Of a stretch of 64,000 nucleotides of DNA, positions 12,801-22,520 are shown piece after piece. A model generated the notes under the pieces. It ran no database searches, was not told where the DNA came from, and saw only the letters and a program-made list of their open reading frames with translations. Position 1 is the stretch's first letter; each line of letters starts with the position of its first letter. Origin of the DNA: Cheilinus undulatus (taxonomy: Eukaryota > Chordata > Actinopteri > Labriformes > Labridae); NCBI RefSeq assembly GCF_018320785.1, contig NC_054882.1, forward strand, positions 26,416,719 through 26,480,718, written 5' to 3'. Position numbers and translations under genes: made by a program.

Positions 12801-15800
12801 GTTGGTACCCTTCCATTAAAGAAAGAAAAACCCACAATGGCCACTCAAGTAACTTGAAACTGATAGAAGTAATTATAAACACTTAATGAAAATTAACTAA
12901 TGAAAATCAGACTTTGCTTTGAATTGTGGTTCAACAGAATCATTTTAAAAAACAAACTAATGAACCTGGCCCAGTTCATTAGAACAAATTATGGTACCCT
13001 TAACTTAACATTCTGTTGCACAACCTTGTGAGGCAATCAATGCAATCAAGCGATTCCTATAACTCTCATTGACACTTCTGCACCTGTTGACAGGTATTTT
13101 GGCCCACTCCTCATAAGCAAACTGTTCCAGCTCTCAGGTGTGAAGGGGGCCTTCTCCAGACTGTGTTTCAGCTCCTTTGACAGATATTCAATAGAATATA
13201 GATCAGGGATCATGGAAGGCCACTTTAGGAAAGTCCAATGTTTTGATCTTAGTCATTCTGGGGTGTTTTTTGCTGTGGGTCATTATCCTGTTGGAGGACC
13301 TATGGCCTGAAACTGAGACCAAGCTCTCTGACGCTGGGCAGCACATTTCACTCCAGAATGCCTTAAATAGTCTTGAGATTTCATGTTACCCTGCACAGAT
13401 TCAAGACACCCTGTGCCAGATGCAGCAAAGCAGCCTCAGAACATCACCAAGCCTCCTCCATGTTCTTGTCTTGTATGCTTCATTTTTGCATCTGTGAACA
13501 TATAGCTGATGTAACTTGCCAAAAAGCTCCAGTTTTGTCTCATCTGTCCAAAGAACATTCGCTCAGAAGCTTTTTGGCTGGTCAGTATGCATTTGTCAAA
13601 TTTCAGTCTGGCTTTATTATGATTTGCTTCCAACAGTAGAGTCTTCCTCACTCCTCACAATAAACAATAGATTATTAATGTCAGCACTGTCTCAATCTGT
13701 TCTGTTAATCTGATCAGTGTGTAGCTGTTACATAATGTTGAGTAGTAAATTAAATACAAGCAAATATTCTTCGAAGTCTCTTTACTAGTAGAATAAAAAT
13801 GGTAGCATGTGGGGATTTAAAAATAACACAGGGCAATTGTTCCACAGGGTAAACTTGTTGGCACAACAGTGTTTAAACTGTAAATAAATTTCACTGGTAA
13901 TGAGCCTTTGCTGATAATATTTGTGGTGCTCGTATGTTTGATGGCATGCTCTAGAAATGAACGGGACTGGTCGTGGAAAGCCAGCCAGAAGATTAAAGCC
14001 AACAGCAGTAAAAAGAGGAAGGTCTCACTGCTTTTTGATCACCTGGAGCCCATTGAGTTGGCTGAGCATCTCACCTTTTTGGAATTCAAGTCCTTCTGCA
14101 GGATAACAGTGAGTACAAACACTACAATTTCAATTATCTTTGTTACATGGTTTGTTTATTGAGTACACAAGCTAAAAATGATGTGGTGGAAAAGTCTTCA
14201 GTTTCCATGCAGCTCATCTTTCTGTCCTCCCTGCCAGTTTATGGACTTTCAGAACTACATTCACAACTGCTGCATGAAGGACATCCCCGCCATGGAGCGT
14301 TCCATCGCCCTGTGTAATGGGATTTCCCAGTGGGTTCAACTGATGGTGCTGAGCAGGCCGACTGCACAGCTGAGAGCTGAGGTTTTCACCAAGTTCATCC
14401 ACGTGGCTCAGGTAGTGGTTTTACCTACCTCTCACTAGCACTGATACACTTTCTGTTCCTGGTTTTGAAAGATAAAAAAGCTCAACTGTTAAAAACACAT
14501 TTCCTCTTTGCTTGCATGTACACCTTATCTAACGAATGACCATCTATTGTCACTCTGAACAAAGCTGTATGCTGCATAATTGGCAGTTGCATAATGCATA
14601 TTCACAGAGGGCTGCTAATGATTCTCAAGAGCTCTGCTGCAAGCTTTTAGCATATCCAAAGATTTTACTAATAGAAAAATATTAACTGAATGCAAGCTAA
14701 TGGAGTCATCAAGAGGAACACACTTAGAGAGGAGAAAGTGGGAGAGAGACAAATCATGAACGTAGTCACGGATCAGACCTCTTCAATGTGAAGGTGCACG
14801 AGGCCCGCTGAGAGGTGGCGTGTTGGTCTCAGGGAGCCGTTAGGCGACTTGTACTCTAGAGGACCTCTTGCCATGTAAAACTAATGCACCAGTCTGCTGC
14901 TGCTCACTGCTGACAACCTCAAAACCCACGGGTGTGGAAACGAATTTCACACCATAATGCTCCAGTGACAGCACGAATTAGAGAGCTGAAAAGAGAGGGA
15001 AAAGCACTTCCAAAAAAGAGTGTGATATCAGAGCACAGTAAGAAAAAAGCAACAATATAAGTGGTTTATATAACTGCAGTGTCGTGGATTATGTAACCAG
15101 GGCTACCTGGAACAAGTATAATTGTGCGTGTTTATAAATGTGTGCATGCATGGATTGATATTTTGTGTGCATCCAACAGAATCTACATGTTATGCACAAT
15201 TACAACACACTAATGGCTGTGGTGGGAGGGCTATGCCACAGCTCCATCTCCAGACTGAAGGACACCACCTCACACGTACCCAACGAGGTCACAAAGGTAA
15301 ATTATACCCATTCCAATAATAAAAAAACAAAAACATGCTCAAGTTACTAAACTGTTTCTTCTCTCCTCAGGTGTTGAATGAGATGACAGACCTTCTGTCC
15401 TCATGCAGAAACTATGACAACTACAGACAAGCTTACAACAAATGTACAGGTTTTAAGATCCCAATCCTTGGAGTCCATCTCAAAGACTTGATTTCAGTCA
15501 ATGAGGCCATGCCAGACTATGTGGAGGACAACAAAGTGAATGTCCAGAAGCTGCAGGCACTCTACAGCCACATTAATGATCTGATCCAGCTTCAGCAGAT
15601 CCCTCCCCGGCTGGACGCTAACAAAGACCTGGTCCATCTTTTAACGGTAATGCACAAATGCATTCAGACTCTTAAAGTTTTTTTTATAGCTCTGCGTGAT
15701 TCACTGTATTGTATTGGAGATGAGCACAGATGCAAATGAGCGTGTTACAGCATGTGGATTGTCCGGGTTTGTGTGGGCGTGATAAGAGTCTATGATCTAT

Positions 15801-18800
15801 GAGTGTGTGGGTGACGAACTGAGTGTGAATGAGAGCGAGTTCAGATTGCTGCATTGTTGTGCTCTCCGTGTGCGGGGCTTTAATCGAATTTGAACGACAG
15901 ACTGCCCATGAAGAGATAATAGTTACCCCTGTGACCGTATCGCCTTCGTCAAAACATATTTCAAAGAGAAAAAGTGAGATATACAGAGATCTTTTTCTCT
16001 GCTTGTTTCACATCTGTTCTCTCTTGACTAACAGCTGTCCTTGGACCTGTACTACACTGAGGATGACATCTATGAGCTGTCTTATGCCAGGGAGCCAAAG
16101 AACTGCAAAGCACCTGTGAGTTATAGACACAGAATCACTTTTAAGTAAACATGTTTTTACCTGCAAATTTAAATTTTGAATCATCCACTTTATTGTTGAG
16201 ATGAAAACAAAAAGATTTGTACAACTCTCACACTAAAAGCCAAATCTAGAAAGTAGATGAAAAACCATGTCTCTAATAGTACATACAGTGCATTCAGAAA
16301 GTATTCGGACCCCCTTCATTTTTTTCAGTTTTGTTATGTTGCAGCCTGATTCTATAATCCTTTGAATCCTCAGAATTTTAGACATTTTCTGCAAATGCAT
16401 TACAAGACAAGACTGAAATAGTATTCCACTACTTTACTTAGTTGAAGCACCTTTGGCAGCAATTACAGCCACGTGTCTTTTTGAATATGATGCAACATGC
16501 TTTGCACACTTGGATTGGGGGATTTTCTGACATTCTTCTTTGCAAATCCTCTCAAGCTCAGTTAGGTTAGATGGGGACCTTCGGTGGACAGCCACTTTCA
16601 GGTCTCTCCAGAGATGTTTGATGGGATTCATTATCTATTATTCCTAGCTGCCTTACAATAATTCACAACCAACGGGCTGCCTGGCAGGTAGCCAGTATAC
16701 ATAGGCAGCGTGGAAGCCAAGCACTAATATGCCTAGCTGCCTTACAGTCATCCACAACCAACCAGCTGCCTGGCAAGCCGGTATAAGCAGCCTGGAAGAG
16801 ATGAATATGTCCCTACCATGTCTTTGTCTACCTTGAAGTCAGCTAGGCTCTATATAGCAAGTCACTATACATCCTAGAAGGCATCTAGATGCCTACCTAA
16901 TAAATAAGCTTTTAATTTGCTAAGGAGATTCAAATGGGTTGGTTCGGTTTGCTTGTTTTTATTAATCTATGACATTTTTCAGATTTGACCCAAGATAGCT
17001 AATATTAGCTAATAATGCCAAAAATAGAAACTAGCAAGCAAGCTAGCATAGTTGTCTGGGAAAATGGCAAATTTGCTCACTTGATATGATGGTGACTGGT
17101 GATTGGATGAGAGGCTAAGCCCATGACTTCACATGATTGGAGGGCAGGGTGTGCCACTGCCTTCCAGGCAAAGTTGAGGGAACAAAACACCACTGAGTGT
17201 TAACAGGAGAAGCAAGCTAACCTTTTAGTTAAGCTGAAATTCAAATAAAATTAATAAAAAAAAGGTTCTTAAGGCTTTAATTAATATTCTGAAATTTAGA
17301 AATGTGTTTTTTTTCTGTACAAATGGACAAGAAGCTCAAGAATGTTACAGTACCTGGAAGTTAAATATGAGGTTAGACACTAGACCAGTTTACTGAGCCT
17401 AACCAAAGACTGGAATAATGGAGAATCTGATGCTGCTCTGTCTACAGTAAACAAAAAAGCAGCTGTAAAGTTGTTTTTAAGTGTATGATATTATCGTTTA
17501 GTCTGCCTGACATTAGTGTAAAACCTTGAAAGAGAAAGTTGGTCAAGTAGTGCATTAACACTTTTAAAGGCTAACACAGAGACATGCTAGCTTCCCTTTT
17601 TTTAAGATGCAAATTTTATGCAAAATCACCCAGAAAGGAAGACATGACGCTGTCTCATTTAACTCTATACAATTAGTAAATGTGTATTTAAAAGTGTGTA
17701 ATGTATATTCTCTAAAAAGCAGGTTAAATGTAGATTAATCATTTGTGAATGTGCATACTCATGTTTGATTCTAAAGACAATTTTTTTCCATCAGCCAGCC
17801 ACCCCTTCTAGACCCCCGGTGGTTGTGGATTGGGCATCAGGAGTGGCTCCTAAACCTGATCCTCGAACCATCAGCAAACACGTGCAGAGAATGGTCGATG
17901 TAAGTATTTCAGAGTGTAACCCCTGCACAGCTGCTTATTGTCATTTATATTGTCCTCACTCCATTTTAACAGCCTGCTTTTGCAGCTATTGTTCACTGAA
18001 ACTGACACAACAGTGGTGTTTTCCTTTTTGTCTTCTGTAGTCCGTGTTCAAGAACTACGATCATGATGAGAACGGTTTCATTTCTCAAGGGGACTTCGAA
18101 AAAATTGCTGCTAGCTTTCCTTTTTCCTTCTGTGTCATGGACAAAGAGAAGTAAGTGTTTGCCAGGTCGTGCACTTGCTCCGAGCTCATATGTGAGTTCA
18201 GAGGAAAGGAAGACAAAGTGGTATATTTGTAGTGATGAGTGTAGCAACAGGAAGCATAAAATAGCAACACAACTAACCATAACACCCGCTGCTACACATC
18301 CATTTCTCATGTGCAACCCACAGAAGAGCATGTGATTTCTCATTTAGACTTGAAAATGAAAAAATTACACCCTGACAGAGTATAGAATATTGGATGCAGT
18401 CAGATAAATCATTGTAAGACTTAAAATAATAGGGCGTGTGAGAATGTTTATTCCTATATATTTCCCACAGCTCTATTCTCTGTTAAATCATGCTGCATAT
18501 GTGCTGCTATTTTCTAGAGAGGGCCAGGTCAGCAGAGAGGAGATTACCGCCTATTTCATGCGGGCAAGTGTCATCTGCTCCAAACTGGGCCTTGGTTTTG
18601 TCCACAACTTCCAGGAGACCACTTACATGAAACCCACTTTCTGTGACAACTGCTCAGGATTTGTAAGTCAGCACACACTCCAGGATGAAGTTGTATGATT
18701 AGTTATACTCTCACCTTATAAATTCAGTGTTTTTTACTGTTTCTTCATAGTTGTGGGGTGTCATCAGACAAGGCTACAGATGCAAAGGTAAATATTTCGC

Positions 18801-20477
18801 TTAATCTGTATCTTTGACCGACAGCCAGTCTGTATAATGCTTAAAACAGGGGAGAGGTGCACGTATTGTCTGCAGGATAGCAGGTAAAATGAAGCCTCTA
18901 AGAAGGTGCATTGTGGTTTTGTGTTGTGCACGCAACTTGCTGCACAGAAGAATAAGAGTCTGCAGCCAGAACCACTGTTTTTCCCCCTCCCCCGTCCCTC
19001 AAAAGATCTGAGAGCTTGTTTGTTTGACAGTTACAATGCAAAAGCTCTTTGACTTGCATTTGCAGGACTGATAGTGTCAAAAAACGTCTGTAAATGTCAG
19101 TTTGTTGACGGTAAACTGGTGTTGCTGTCCTGATATGATGTGTGCATTCTTTTTAACCCTGCTCAGACTGCGGGATGAACTGCCACAAGCTGTGCAAGGA
19201 CCAGGTAGCGTTTGAGTGCAAGAAGAATGCCATAATGAACAACGCCATGGATAGTCCGACACCCAGCTCGACACCCAGCTCAACACCCGTCACTGCGGGC
19301 ACCTCAGAGGGTGGGTTTAGGTGACCACAGACTATACATCAACATTCAACAAGAGAAAGTTTTTCCACAAGCATGAGCAGCAATACACAATTGAGAAGTC
19401 CCTGATTTTATAAGCCATCTGGTTATAGAGCATATCTGCAGCCATCAGGCTGAGAGGTTTCCTGTCATCACCGCCTGCCCCACCTTACAGAAAACAATAA
19501 AACTCTGAGTTTACAGGTTTCACTTTTTTTTCTGCAGCTTTGAGATAATTTCTTTACCACAGGGTGTTATGTCAGGGTGAGGGTGATTTCCCCCCAGCTG
19601 CCATATTGAACTGTTTCACTTACAGTAATACTGAAGCTGCCCACCTGCTGCAGAAAGCTTCTTTCTCTTTTACACCAAAGCACTTTCTCAAAACATGCTG
19701 GCTATATTAACACAGCCTCTCTATAAATTAGTTTTTATGATGTACTTTTTTATCATCTGGCTGTGTTTAGGTTTCATTACACACTAAATCAAGTCTTTAT
19801 GCCATTAATGGCTTAGATAATAGGACTTTTTCTCTTTAAAGACATAACTGCTTTAGACATCTTGAAAGTGGAAAATCATTATAATGACTGCTCTGGTTTC
19901 AGTTTGTCTTACATTAAAATTTTCCTGCGACCATCTCCAGGTTCAGAGGATTGTCCTTTCCCCTACCCATCTGATGACAGCAAAGACTGGAGCCCAGAAT
20001 CCCCTGTCACCTCTCATATAGGGCTCCTAAGGGTCCACAGCGGAACCCAAACAGAGGGACCCCAGCTTACTCCTGCAGCTCTGGATGCCAGCCGAGCCCA
20101 GCCATCTCTGCTGGTCCCAGCAGCACCCCCCCTCAGCTCATGTCCCAGCCCGGTGCCCCAGAGAAAACACAGACACTGTGCAAAGTGGGAAAACAGAGCG
20201 TCTGTGGTGCCCAAGGAGGCAGAGGAGGACAGCAAGCCCACCATTGAGGCGCTGGAATCAGTGAGTGTTTGGACAATGTCTCCTTTTTATCCATCTGAAA
20301 TGCATCAAGTAAATCATGCCAGTTTTTCTGTGTCATTCACAGGACAACAAGAGGCTCCAGAAAGCCAACGAGACACTACGTAGGAAGCTGAAGGAGGCAG
20401 AGCGGGAGGTGGAGATGCTAAAGACACTGCTGAAGAGACACGCTCTCCATCCTGTGGAGGAGGACTCCTCTTCGTAG
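739..20477 (+). CDS. rasgrp1: Ras guanyl-releasing protein 1 (17 coding exons, complete)
   Basis: Guanine-nucleotide exchange factor that loads Ras with GTP downstream of diacylglycerol at cell membranes, best known in lymphocyte receptor signalling. The exons join in one frame to 803 codons (human protein about 797). Seen in order: a variable N-terminus; the motif [11 protein letters not shown] opening the REM domain (about 82-205); a CDC25 domain (about 215-450) with [19 protein letters not shown] and [14 protein letters not shown] hand 1 at 514-525 and EF hand 2 at 541-552; a C1 domain 573-622 with perfect H-x12-C-x2-C-x13-C-x2-C-x4-H-x2-C-x7-C spacing; a Ser/Pro-rich linker with a TQT motif; and a leucine-heptad coiled coil in the last exon. 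The MSLGHL segment, the C1 region and the tail fit RASGRP1 better than RASGRP2, 3 or 4. Intron 3 is AT-AC. The start is uncertain between 739 and 805. Confidence 0.96.
1463..1638 (+). CDS. rasgrp1: rasgrp1 coding exon 2 (start of REM domain)
   Basis: Bounded by ctttag and gtaagt. It encodes a basic, Pro/Ser-rich linker followed by [20 protein letters not shown], which aligns with the segment that opens the REM domain of vertebrate RASGRP1. Confidence 0.93.
3780..5300. repeat. Degenerate AT-rich repeat tract with recurring AGCTAAC
   Basis: The motif TTAGCTAACTTT, followed by runs such as AACCATTTATCC, recurs dozens of times at irregular spacing. The copies are too diverged for a clean period, consistent with an old decayed minisatellite or slippage tract. 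A less repetitive stretch at about 4330-4700 interrupts it. Confidence 0.55.
7800..8210. repeat. Degenerate repeat tract with recurring GGAATTTG / GGAAATTTT
   Basis: Short units of the type GGGAATTTG...TTGGAAATTTTAGG recur about every 30-50 bases with much variation. It resembles an old minisatellite and ends in an A-run at about 8210-8221. Confidence 0.5.
9648..10411 (-). mobile_element. Tc1-like transposon relic
   Basis: Read on the - strand, the segment resembles the catalytic half of fish Tc1-like transposases, with traces of a FLFQQ-like segment, an LFDWPA segment near the last acidic residue, and ESLG after it. Stops and frameshifts break it. The right flank (about 10270-10411) is AT-rich terminal sequence shared by this transposon group. 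It lies in intron 2 of rasgrp1. Confidence 0.7.
10819..10924 (+). CDS. rasgrp1: rasgrp1 coding exon 3 (REM domain)
   Basis: Acceptor ccttgcag. It encodes [20 protein letters not shown], the REM helix that matches human LTMHRIVISSAELL. The exon ends directly before ATATCCTT, a minor-class 5' splice site, and no usable GT donor is present at the position the protein alignment requires. Confidence 0.93.
10925..12350 (+). other. rasgrp1: U12-type AT-AC intron of rasgrp1 (intron 3)
   Basis: The 5' end reads ATATCCTT, the minor-spliceosome AT-AC donor consensus. The 3' end reads TTAC before the next exon, and a U12 branch site, TCCTTAAC, sits at 12331-12338, putting the branch adenosine about 13 bases from the AC. 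Splicing here restores the continuous protein ...[22 protein letters not shown]..., which aligns with human RASGRP1. A conventional GT-AG choice does not. Confidence 0.93.
12351..12413 (+). CDS. rasgrp1: rasgrp1 coding exon 4 (REM domain)
   Basis: Short exon of 63 bases after the AT-AC intron, ending at gtgagt. It encodes [20 protein letters not shown], equivalent to human [20 protein letters not shown]. Confidence 0.93.
12493..12624 (+). CDS. rasgrp1: rasgrp1 coding exon 5 (end of REM domain)
   Basis: Acceptor accatag, donor gtaagt. It begins [20 protein letters not shown], matching the human [20 protein letters not shown] segment. Confidence 0.95.
12780..13650 (-). mobile_element. Tc1-like transposon relic
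   Basis: It begins with GGACAAAATTGTTGGTACCC, the terminal repeat of a common fish Tc1 family, and continues with antisense transposase text (for example GGCCCACTCCTCATAAGCAA). Multiple frame breaks are present and I see no clear right terminus. It lies in intron 5 of rasgrp1. Confidence 0.7.
13955..14108 (+). CDS. rasgrp1: rasgrp1 coding exon 6 (REM-CDC25 junction)
   Basis: It encodes [20 protein letters not shown] and then [20 protein letters not shown], the start of the catalytic module. The residue aligned with human Thr184, a PKC target, is Ser215 here. Donor gtgagt. Confidence 0.96.
14238..14411 (+). CDS. rasgrp1: rasgrp1 coding exon 7 (CDC25 domain)
   Basis: Acceptor ctgccag; ends CAG before gtagtg, a weaker donor. 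It encodes [20 protein letters not shown], an almost invariant part of the RasGRP catalytic domain. Confidence 0.96.
15180..15296 (+). CDS. rasgrp1: rasgrp1 coding exon 8 (CDC25 domain core)
   Basis: Acceptor atccaacag, donor gtaaat. It encodes [19 protein letters not shown], the signature stretch of RasGEF domains that bears on catalysis. Confidence 0.97.
15371..15646 (+). CDS. rasgrp1: rasgrp1 coding exon 9 (CDC25 domain)
   Basis: Acceptor ctcctcag, donor gtaatg. This 92-codon exon carries [20 protein letters not shown] and NKDLVHLLT, the C-terminal half of the exchange domain. Confidence 0.97.
16035..16115 (+). CDS. rasgrp1: rasgrp1 coding exon 10 (end of CDC25 domain)
   Basis: Acceptor actaacag, donor gtgagt. 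It encodes [20 protein letters not shown], nearly identical to the human sequence. Confidence 0.97.
16287..16631 (-). mobile_element. Truncated Tc1-like transposon (C-terminal transposase end)
   Basis: The terminus ACAGTGCATTCAGAAAGTAT is followed on the - strand by an open piece of transposase with [18 protein letters not shown] and ending [10 protein letters not shown], the usual C-terminus of Tc1-like enzymes. The rest of the element is missing. It lies in intron 10 of rasgrp1. Confidence 0.85.
16637..16797 (+). repeat. Tandem duplication of a ~75-85 bp unit
   Basis: Two imperfect copies (about 16637-16713 and 16725-16797) share CCTAGCTGCCTTACA, CACAACCAAC and GCTGCCTGGCA in the same order. 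They lie directly after the truncated Tc1 end. Confidence 0.6.
17795..17899 (+). CDS. rasgrp1: rasgrp1 coding exon 11 (linker to EF hands)
   Basis: Acceptor ccatcag, donor gtaagt. It encodes [20 protein letters not shown] and a conserved helix. In the human protein this linker occupies the Ras-binding site in the autoinhibited state. Confidence 0.97.
18041..18150 (+). CDS. rasgrp1: rasgrp1 coding exon 12 (EF hand 1)
   Basis: Acceptor cttctgtag, donor gtaagt. The loop is [12 protein letters not shown] (residues 514-525), with calcium ligands D, D, N, S and a terminal Asp where most EF hands, and human RASGRP1, have Glu. Confidence 0.97.
18518..18662 (+). CDS. rasgrp1: rasgrp1 coding exon 13 (EF hand 2 and start of C1)
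   Basis: Acceptor tttctag, donor gtaagt. It completes the degenerate second loop [12 protein letters not shown], then encodes the C1 start [20 protein letters not shown]. Confidence 0.97.
18751..18787 (+). CDS. rasgrp1: rasgrp1 coding exon 14 (C1 domain)
   Basis: Micro-exon of 37 bases between cttcatag and gtaaat. It encodes [12 protein letters not shown], the ligand-groove loop of the C1 domain. Confidence 0.96.
19167..19310 (+). CDS. rasgrp1: rasgrp1 coding exon 15 (end of C1 domain)
   Basis: Acceptor gctcag. It encodes [20 protein letters not shown], which supplies the last zinc ligands, followed by a short [14 protein letters not shown] repeat. The donor is gtgggt at 19311; the alternative gtgacc ten bases on would put a stop in the next exon. 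Confidence 0.93.
19941..20260 (+). CDS. rasgrp1: rasgrp1 coding exon 16 (C-terminal linker)
   Basis: Acceptor atctccag, donor gtgagt. It is low in conservation and rich in Ser and Pro, but keeps two human landmarks: a TQTE motif (codons 20045-20056) and a KWEN motif after a basic patch. Confidence 0.93.
20343..20477 (+). CDS. rasgrp1: rasgrp1 coding exon 17 (coiled coil, stop)
   Basis: Acceptor attcacag. It encodes 44 residues with leucine/hydrophobic heptads ([19 protein letters not shown]), matching the C-terminal dimerising coiled coil of RASGRP1, then stops at TAG 20475-20477. Confidence 0.95.
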   Translation, partial: DNKRLQKANETLRRKLKEAEREVEMLKTLLKRHALHPVEEDSSS

Positions 20478-21400
20478 ACGCATATAGTGGATCCCCTACA
20501 TGTTGAAAGCCTACAGCAGCAAGTTTGTGTTTTCAACTTTTTGGTCATGAAAAGTTAGAAGTGATGATCAGTTAAACATTTTAACACAAAGGCAACACAA
20601 ACAATCAAACAAGACTGGGTGTTATGTTACATGTAACAAGGCAAAGGACATTTTTGTGCTGTGTCTGCTTCTTTTCAAAGCAGCTGAAATGAAGTACAAA
20701 TTATTCAAAAAAATGTAAAAGGTCAAGTGTGAAAAAAGAAAAGAATTGCATTTTCTGTGAGTTTAGTGAACCACAAGAGTTGGAATGATTTTCTGTTATG
20801 TGCATAAAAACATGAAGAATGAGTGACTGAAGGAGGACAGTATTTCAGTGTGAAGAGAGCTGAATGCGTTTGATCAATTCTTGATCAATATTGTGACTAA
20901 ATATTTATGTCAAACATAAAACAGCAATCAAATGCAGCTGTTTTCAGAGGCATGTGAATATAAAAACTGCATTACTATTGTTATGATCAGTAATGATGAG
21001 TAGGGTTCACTGGTTACAGCAGCAGAACAAAGGTTGGAGGTCTCGATGTATGGAACTGTTGTTGTTGGTTCTGTTATCAGCTTTTCTTTTATTATTTCTG
21101 GTCTTAAACACTACAGAATTAAAGTGGCTTTAATGAACTTTTTGTACAGTAGACTGGTACTGTCAGTGAATTATTTATGCTTGTGTTGGCATCATATTGA
21201 TACTCTTTATTTTAGATGTTATTCTGCGCTCCATTGTAGCAGTGCTGTTCTGTGAACAAGAAACATGTTTGCAATGTGTGTAATGTCATGTTAATACAAA
21301 GTGAACACAGTGCCATTTTGATTAAGTCAAAATTCATTTTTTTCCCCTCAGTATTGATATTGTCTAGAATAAACTCTGTGAAGTCTCTGATTGTTACTCA
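20478..21400 (+). other. rasgrp1: rasgrp1 3' untranslated region (approximate)
   Basis: AT-rich sequence with no open frame follows the stop. The clearest polyadenylation hexamer is AATAAA at 21368-21373; another AATAAA lies at 22101. The true end is not determinable here. Confidence 0.45.
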
Positions 21401-22242
21401 ATGTGACCACCAGGGGTCACTGAAGCCTCATAAAACCTCTTTAGTTTCCTGCTGATATTCATGGCTGTTATAACTCTGAAGGACTAAGCATAAATGGTGC
21501 AGTTTGATCAGATAACCTTGTGCTGAAAAATATTTGAAAATATATGTTTTGCATAATGATGTCAGTGTTGTATTATTAAAAAAGAAACTATATCTAAGAC
21601 TTTTATAATTTTAGCTGAAAGCTTATGTGATGAGTTTTTGCCTGGTTCAGAATCAGGATCAGAAATACTTTATTAACCCTAGAGTGAAATTCAGTCTTTA
21701 CAGATACTGAAATAACCTGACATGCCAGATAGACTGTTCTGTATATCAATTGCATGGATATATTACCCATTAATCTGGGAAACTCCTCACACAAAGCAAA
21801 GGGCAGGACTCAAAATTCTCAGAAGGTGATTGGACGAATGTCTCTCTGTCACATTCATACCAGGCCAATCAGAGTGACAAGAGAAAATTAGGTAGTAACT
21901 ATACAAAGCTCTATTGTGACCTGAGCTCACCAGACAAGTGCTGCCATAGTTTGTGAATAGCGGAGCTTGTTGGTGGGTAAAACTCATGCCGAGGCCAACA
22001 GGAAGCAGGTCTGGAAAAGAGCATAAACACCTTTATGTCATGAAAAGCCTTCAGTGCTGTTCTTTTCTCTTTATTTCATATGGAAATGTGGTTCAGTTCT
22101 AATAAAACTGTTGTTCTTTTTACACACACTGAAAAATAACAGTGTGGTTCCATAAGAAAAGGTGGTATTTATTTACAGCGCTTTCATGTCAGTCTCCAAA
22201 AGGCTCCAGTAGCACCAGAAAAAGTTGCTAGATTTGTCAATA

Positions 22243-22270
22243 GTTTCTCAAAAAAAAAAAAAAAAAAAAA
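22243..22270. repeat. Poly-A tract
   Basis: An uninterrupted A-run of about 20 bases inside a short A-rich interspersed segment. Confidence 0.8.
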
Positions 22271-22494
22271 TCGCTAGAGGGGTCTGAAAACTTACAAAAT
22301 ATAGCGACAAAGTTGCTAAATTAGTAACACTGGGGACGAAGCATCAGTTGATAGCATTATAGTGCAGCTACTGACACCTACTGGCCAAAACGAATATCAC
22401 CCAGCAGGTACATTAGGCTTAAGCAGGTGAGTTTTTTCTGTTTAAAATGACACAGAACATCTAGATAAATGAAATTTAACCAGAAAAAATTAAA

Positions 22495-22520
22495 GTGTGT
22501 GTGTGTGTGTGTGTGTGTAT
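22495..22520. repeat. (GT)n microsatellite
   Basis: About 12 GT dinucleotides in a row. Confidence 0.9.

Noticed and set aside
20333..20548. A 71-codon - strand frame over the end of rasgrp1
   Set aside because: It overlaps the last coding exon antisense and has a composition mirrored from the coiled coil.
22240..22275. Poly-A run as the tail of a processed pseudogene
   Set aside because: No protein-like or gene-like sequence precedes it.
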